This document shows positions 62,008 through 64,000 of a stretch of DNA of 64,000 bases, one piece after another. The notes below the pieces were generated by a model. That model did no database searches and was not told the origin of the DNA. It worked only from the letters and a program-made list of their open reading frames with translations. The stretch covers positions 1 through 64,000 of the forward strand of contig JAFUEX010000014.1 of the NCBI GenBank assembly GCA_017470165.1. Reading direction: 5' to 3'. Source of the stretch: Alphaproteobacteria bacterium (lineage in GTDB: Bacteria > Pseudomonadota > Alphaproteobacteria > RF32 > CAG-239). How positions within the stretch are numbered: position 1 is the stretch's first letter; every line of letters begins with the position of its first letter. The translations under genes were made by a program, and so were the position numbers.

Positions 62008-62415
62008 ATGAAAAAATATTTATATATGGCTTTGGCTTTTAATTTGGCTTTTATCGGCATATTGATGGCGCAAGACAACGAAACCGTGGTCTATGGCGCA
62101 GCTGCGACCCCAAACGGCGGCGAAAATATAGCCATCGTCACCCAGCCGGCCGACGGCGGTAATCCGCTGGGCAACCCGATTGTCGGAAAATATCAACCAC
62201 CACGGGCTTATAATGCGGCGGATGCCCTGACAACACCGGAAAATCTGCCTGCCTCTTCATCACCCGCTTTGCCGCCGGCTGCGGCTGATATCGGCCATCC
62301 CCAAGGGCGAATGCTGCCCAATCCGGCAATAGAAGAAGCCAAACAACAAGGTGAGTTTGCCGATTTTTTGGAATATGAAAACCGAATGCTGAACGCCAAT
62401 CTTGACGAACATTAA
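62008..62415 (+). CDS. Small secreted Pro/Ala-rich protein
   Basis: The 135-residue protein has a signal peptide (MKKYLYMALAFNLAFIGILM, cleavage near AQDNE) and a perfect AAAGGAGGT ribosome site. The mature part is low-complexity Pro/Ala/Gly, then a charged helix (AIEEAKQQGEFADFLEYENR). I do not recognise it. It ends 3 bases from the convergent cysteine-rich gene. Confidence 0.75.
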   Translation: MKKYLYMALAFNLAFIGILMAQDNETVVYGAAATPNGGENIAIVTQPADGGNPLGNPIVGKYQPPRAYNAADALTTPENLPASSSPALPPAAADIGHPQGRMLPNPAIEEAKQQGEFADFLEYENRMLNANLDEH

Positions 62416-62418
62416 TAG

Positions 62419-64000
62419 CTAGTTACATTTCATCTGCAAACGGGAGAGCTGTCCGCATTGCCAGCGCGTATCCCAAGTATCGGCCGGATTGAGGACAATT
62501 TCTTTTTCGCTATCATTAAATGATGAAGTTTGATGGGTAACAAATTTATCATCACAGACGATATTGCCGCTGGATTCGGCGTTTTCGGCCAAACCATATT
62601 CCGAATCCCCCAACACGCTGGTTATTTTGCCGTATTTGTGCAGATGCAACGCTGCCGTTCCGGAATCCGAGCTGCCGGTTGATACCAATTTGATAAAAGG
62701 CGTATCAATGATGCTATATTGTTTAATCAGGATATTGGCAGCCTCGGCGGTAATTCCTTCCACCACTTTTATCCGCGAGTTGCAGCCGAAAACAATCCCC
62801 TCGGCATCCGGCGAATTGGGCTGTTTATTCTTATAGAACAATTGCCCCTTAATAAACGCCTCCGAATAAGACTTCATCACCAGACGTCCGGTCAAATTGC
62901 CGCGTATTCCAAGCGAAGTGTTGCTCGCCGCGCTGACATTGCCGTTCAAATCGCCGGATATGGTGAGCTTGGTCATATCCGAGATAACCGCATCGGCGCA
63001 GACATTGGCAGTCCCGCCAAAACTTACCTTGCCGCCGGCGGTAAATTGCTTGCCGGCAAAGGCGCAGTCTTTAGGGCTTCCTTGGCTTAGGATTTTCACA
63101 TTCTTAAGTTCGCCGTTGAGCTCCAGCGTCAAAGGCTCCTCAAAATTGATAATAAAATTGACATTGCTGATGCGCCGGTTAAACAACTCGCGGTAGATGG
63201 GAAAAGTGTTTTGGTTAAGATCAATGGTTACAGTGGGAATTTGCGTGCCCACACAATCAGGCGTAATTTCGCCATAAAGTGACATCACCGATGATTTATC
63301 CGGATCAAGCTCGGGATTACGGGCATTTTGGGCAATAATGTCCGAATCGGAAAAAGTGTGCAGCGCGTATTTATAGCAGTTAATTTGACATTTTTGCAAA
63401 CCGGCGTCCTCAGGGCATGGGATGCCATCCTCGGTGTCTTCGCAACTGCTCAGCAAATAGCCTTGCTCGTGGCATACGGCCTGCGCGGTTTTGCACGAGC
63501 TGTAAAGGGTTTTGTCACCTTGGCGGCAAGCGGGAGTATGATGCGAGGTGGGGCCGTATTTACAGTCTTCAAACCCCTCGCAGGAAGCCTCTACAACCTT
63601 GGTTTTGACAACCCCGTCGCAGGTGGTGCAGGTCTCCCCGTTGGAGGTATAACCATAAGGCACATTGCCCAAGGGATAAGGATAATCGGGGCAATCATCG
63701 CAGCATTTGCCATAGGTGTTGTCATATTCGCAACGTTGGTCGGACAACTGGCATTCTGTGATAGAGCTGTAGCCTTGCTCGCGGCAGGCTTTGACCGTAT
63801 CTTTTTGACACACGCGATAGATTTCGAACTTGTTATCGCAAATTTTTACCGGATAAGCCGGCAACAAGCAGTCTTTGGGTAAAAAGGTAAAGTTATTGTT
63901 GCGGCACCATTGCTCCTGCGAGCAGCTACGATAATACGAATCGTGATGCGGGCAGCGGTCGGCAGGGGCTGTCTGGTTATCACAGTTGGCATAAGTGATT
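62419..64000 (-). CDS. Cysteine-rich secreted protein, 5' end outside the window
   Basis: The frame stays open to the right edge, so at least 526 residues are encoded and the start is missing. The TTG at 63867 is not a true start. The visible N-terminal ~210 residues hold cysteine-rich modules like those of the giant protein at 24870-30866 (YYRSCSQEQW, CREQGYSSITEC, TLYSSCKTAQAVC). The rest is a beta-rich Asn/Gly/Ser region with short repeats (ISGDLNGNVSAA, GIRGNLTGRLVM) suggesting a beta-helix. It is probably a surface or matrix protein of the same family. Confidence 0.75.
   Translation of the reverse strand, partial: ITYANCDNQTAPADRCPHHDSYYRSCSQEQWCRNNNFTFLPKDCLLPAYPVKICDNKFEIYRVCQKDTVKACREQGYSSITECQLSDQRCEYDNTYGKCCDDCPDYPYPLGNVPYGYTSNGETCTTCDGVVKTKVVEASCEGFEDCKYGPTSHHTPACRQGDKTLYSSCKTAQAVCHEQGYLLSSCEDTEDGIPCPEDAGLQKCQINCYKYALHTFSDSDIIAQNARNPELDPDKSSVMSLYGEITPDCVGTQIPTVTIDLNQNTFPIYRELFNRRISNVNFIINFEEPLTLELNGELKNVKILSQGSPKDCAFAGKQFTAGGKVSFGGTANVCADAVISDMTKLTISGDLNGNVSAASNTSLGIRGNLTGRLVMKSYSEAFIKGQLFYKNKQPNSPDAEGIVFGCNSRIKVVEGITAEAANILIKQYSIIDTPFIKLVSTGSSDSGTAALHLHKYGKITSVLGDSEYGLAENAESSGNIVCDDKFVTHQTSSFNDSEKEIVLNPADTWDTRWQCGQLSRLQMKCN

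Noticed and set aside
63867-63867. TTG as the start of the rightmost cysteine-rich gene
   Set aside because: The frame stays open to the window edge with the same cysteine pattern, so the true start is outside.

Overview
The window looks like a chromosomal segment of a fermentative, Gram-negative alphaproteobacterium, perhaps one of the poorly cultured host-associated (gut) lineages. This is inferred from family content: a DUF2155 gene right after MlaD-type genes, a divergent polysaccharide deacetylase, an AdhE fusion enzyme for anaerobic ethanol formation, an RND pump and NhaA, and very large cysteine-rich secreted proteins. No rRNA or other marker was available to fix the taxon. I see no intact prophage, insertion sequence, CRISPR array or replication origin.

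Layout. 0.04-10.2 kb (minus): a tight run of genes for an ABC-2 ATPase and permease, a GldG-like protein, a DUF4340 protein, a PAS histidine kinase, an MsbA-like exporter and adhE, ending at a strong terminator. 10.4-12.1 kb (plus): two tandem single-domain MCE/MlaD proteins and a DUF2155 protein. 12.1-15.5 kb (minus): a 1131-residue protein with YD-like repeats, not recognised. 15.6-16.2 kb: a cluster of palindromic repeats, then tRNA-Pro(CGG). 16.4-19.2 kb (plus): class II lysS and a polysaccharide deacetylase-like gene. 19.2-20.8 kb (minus): two paralogous orphan genes with matching promoters. 20.9-24.5 kb: a second MsbA-like exporter, then a divergent metK behind a structured leader, overlapping mtnN at its 3' end. 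24.9-30.9 kb (minus): a 1998-residue cysteine-rich secreted protein. 31.0-31.6 kb: a secreted SagB-type nitroreductase. 31.7-36.0 kb (minus): an RND efflux pair. 36.1-42.5 kb (minus): a glycogen operon glgB-glgX-malQ. 42.8-52.3 kb: a DUF2934 protein, a TPR-methyltransferase, a MATE transporter, a membrane protein with a lysine-rich AT-hook tail, a U32 peptidase-family protein, a Kef-type antiporter, a DJ-1 protein and NhaA. 52.5-54.1 kb (minus): a compact ECF sigma operon. 54.2-57.9 kb (minus): a three-gene glycan operon. 58.1-60.4 kb: tRNA-Gln(CTG) followed by decayed and foreign-looking genes. 60.4-64.0 kb: cca, two small genes and a second cysteine-rich protein running off the window edge.

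The most interesting signals are three G/C homopolymers. A G8 run sits exactly in the 17-bp spacer of a good sigma70-type promoter before the 58.9-kb gene. A G9 run sits in frame inside the radical SAM gene of the glycan operon. A G11 run lies in the repeat cluster at 16.0 kb. The first two have the architecture of contingency (phase-variable) loci. The ECF operon is a second notable unit: a one-helix membrane protein, an ECF sigma factor, a Spy/CpxP-like LTxxQ protein and a His-rich secreted protein sit behind a GAAC-N17-CGTT promoter. This resembles the logic of CnrYXH metal-sensing systems.
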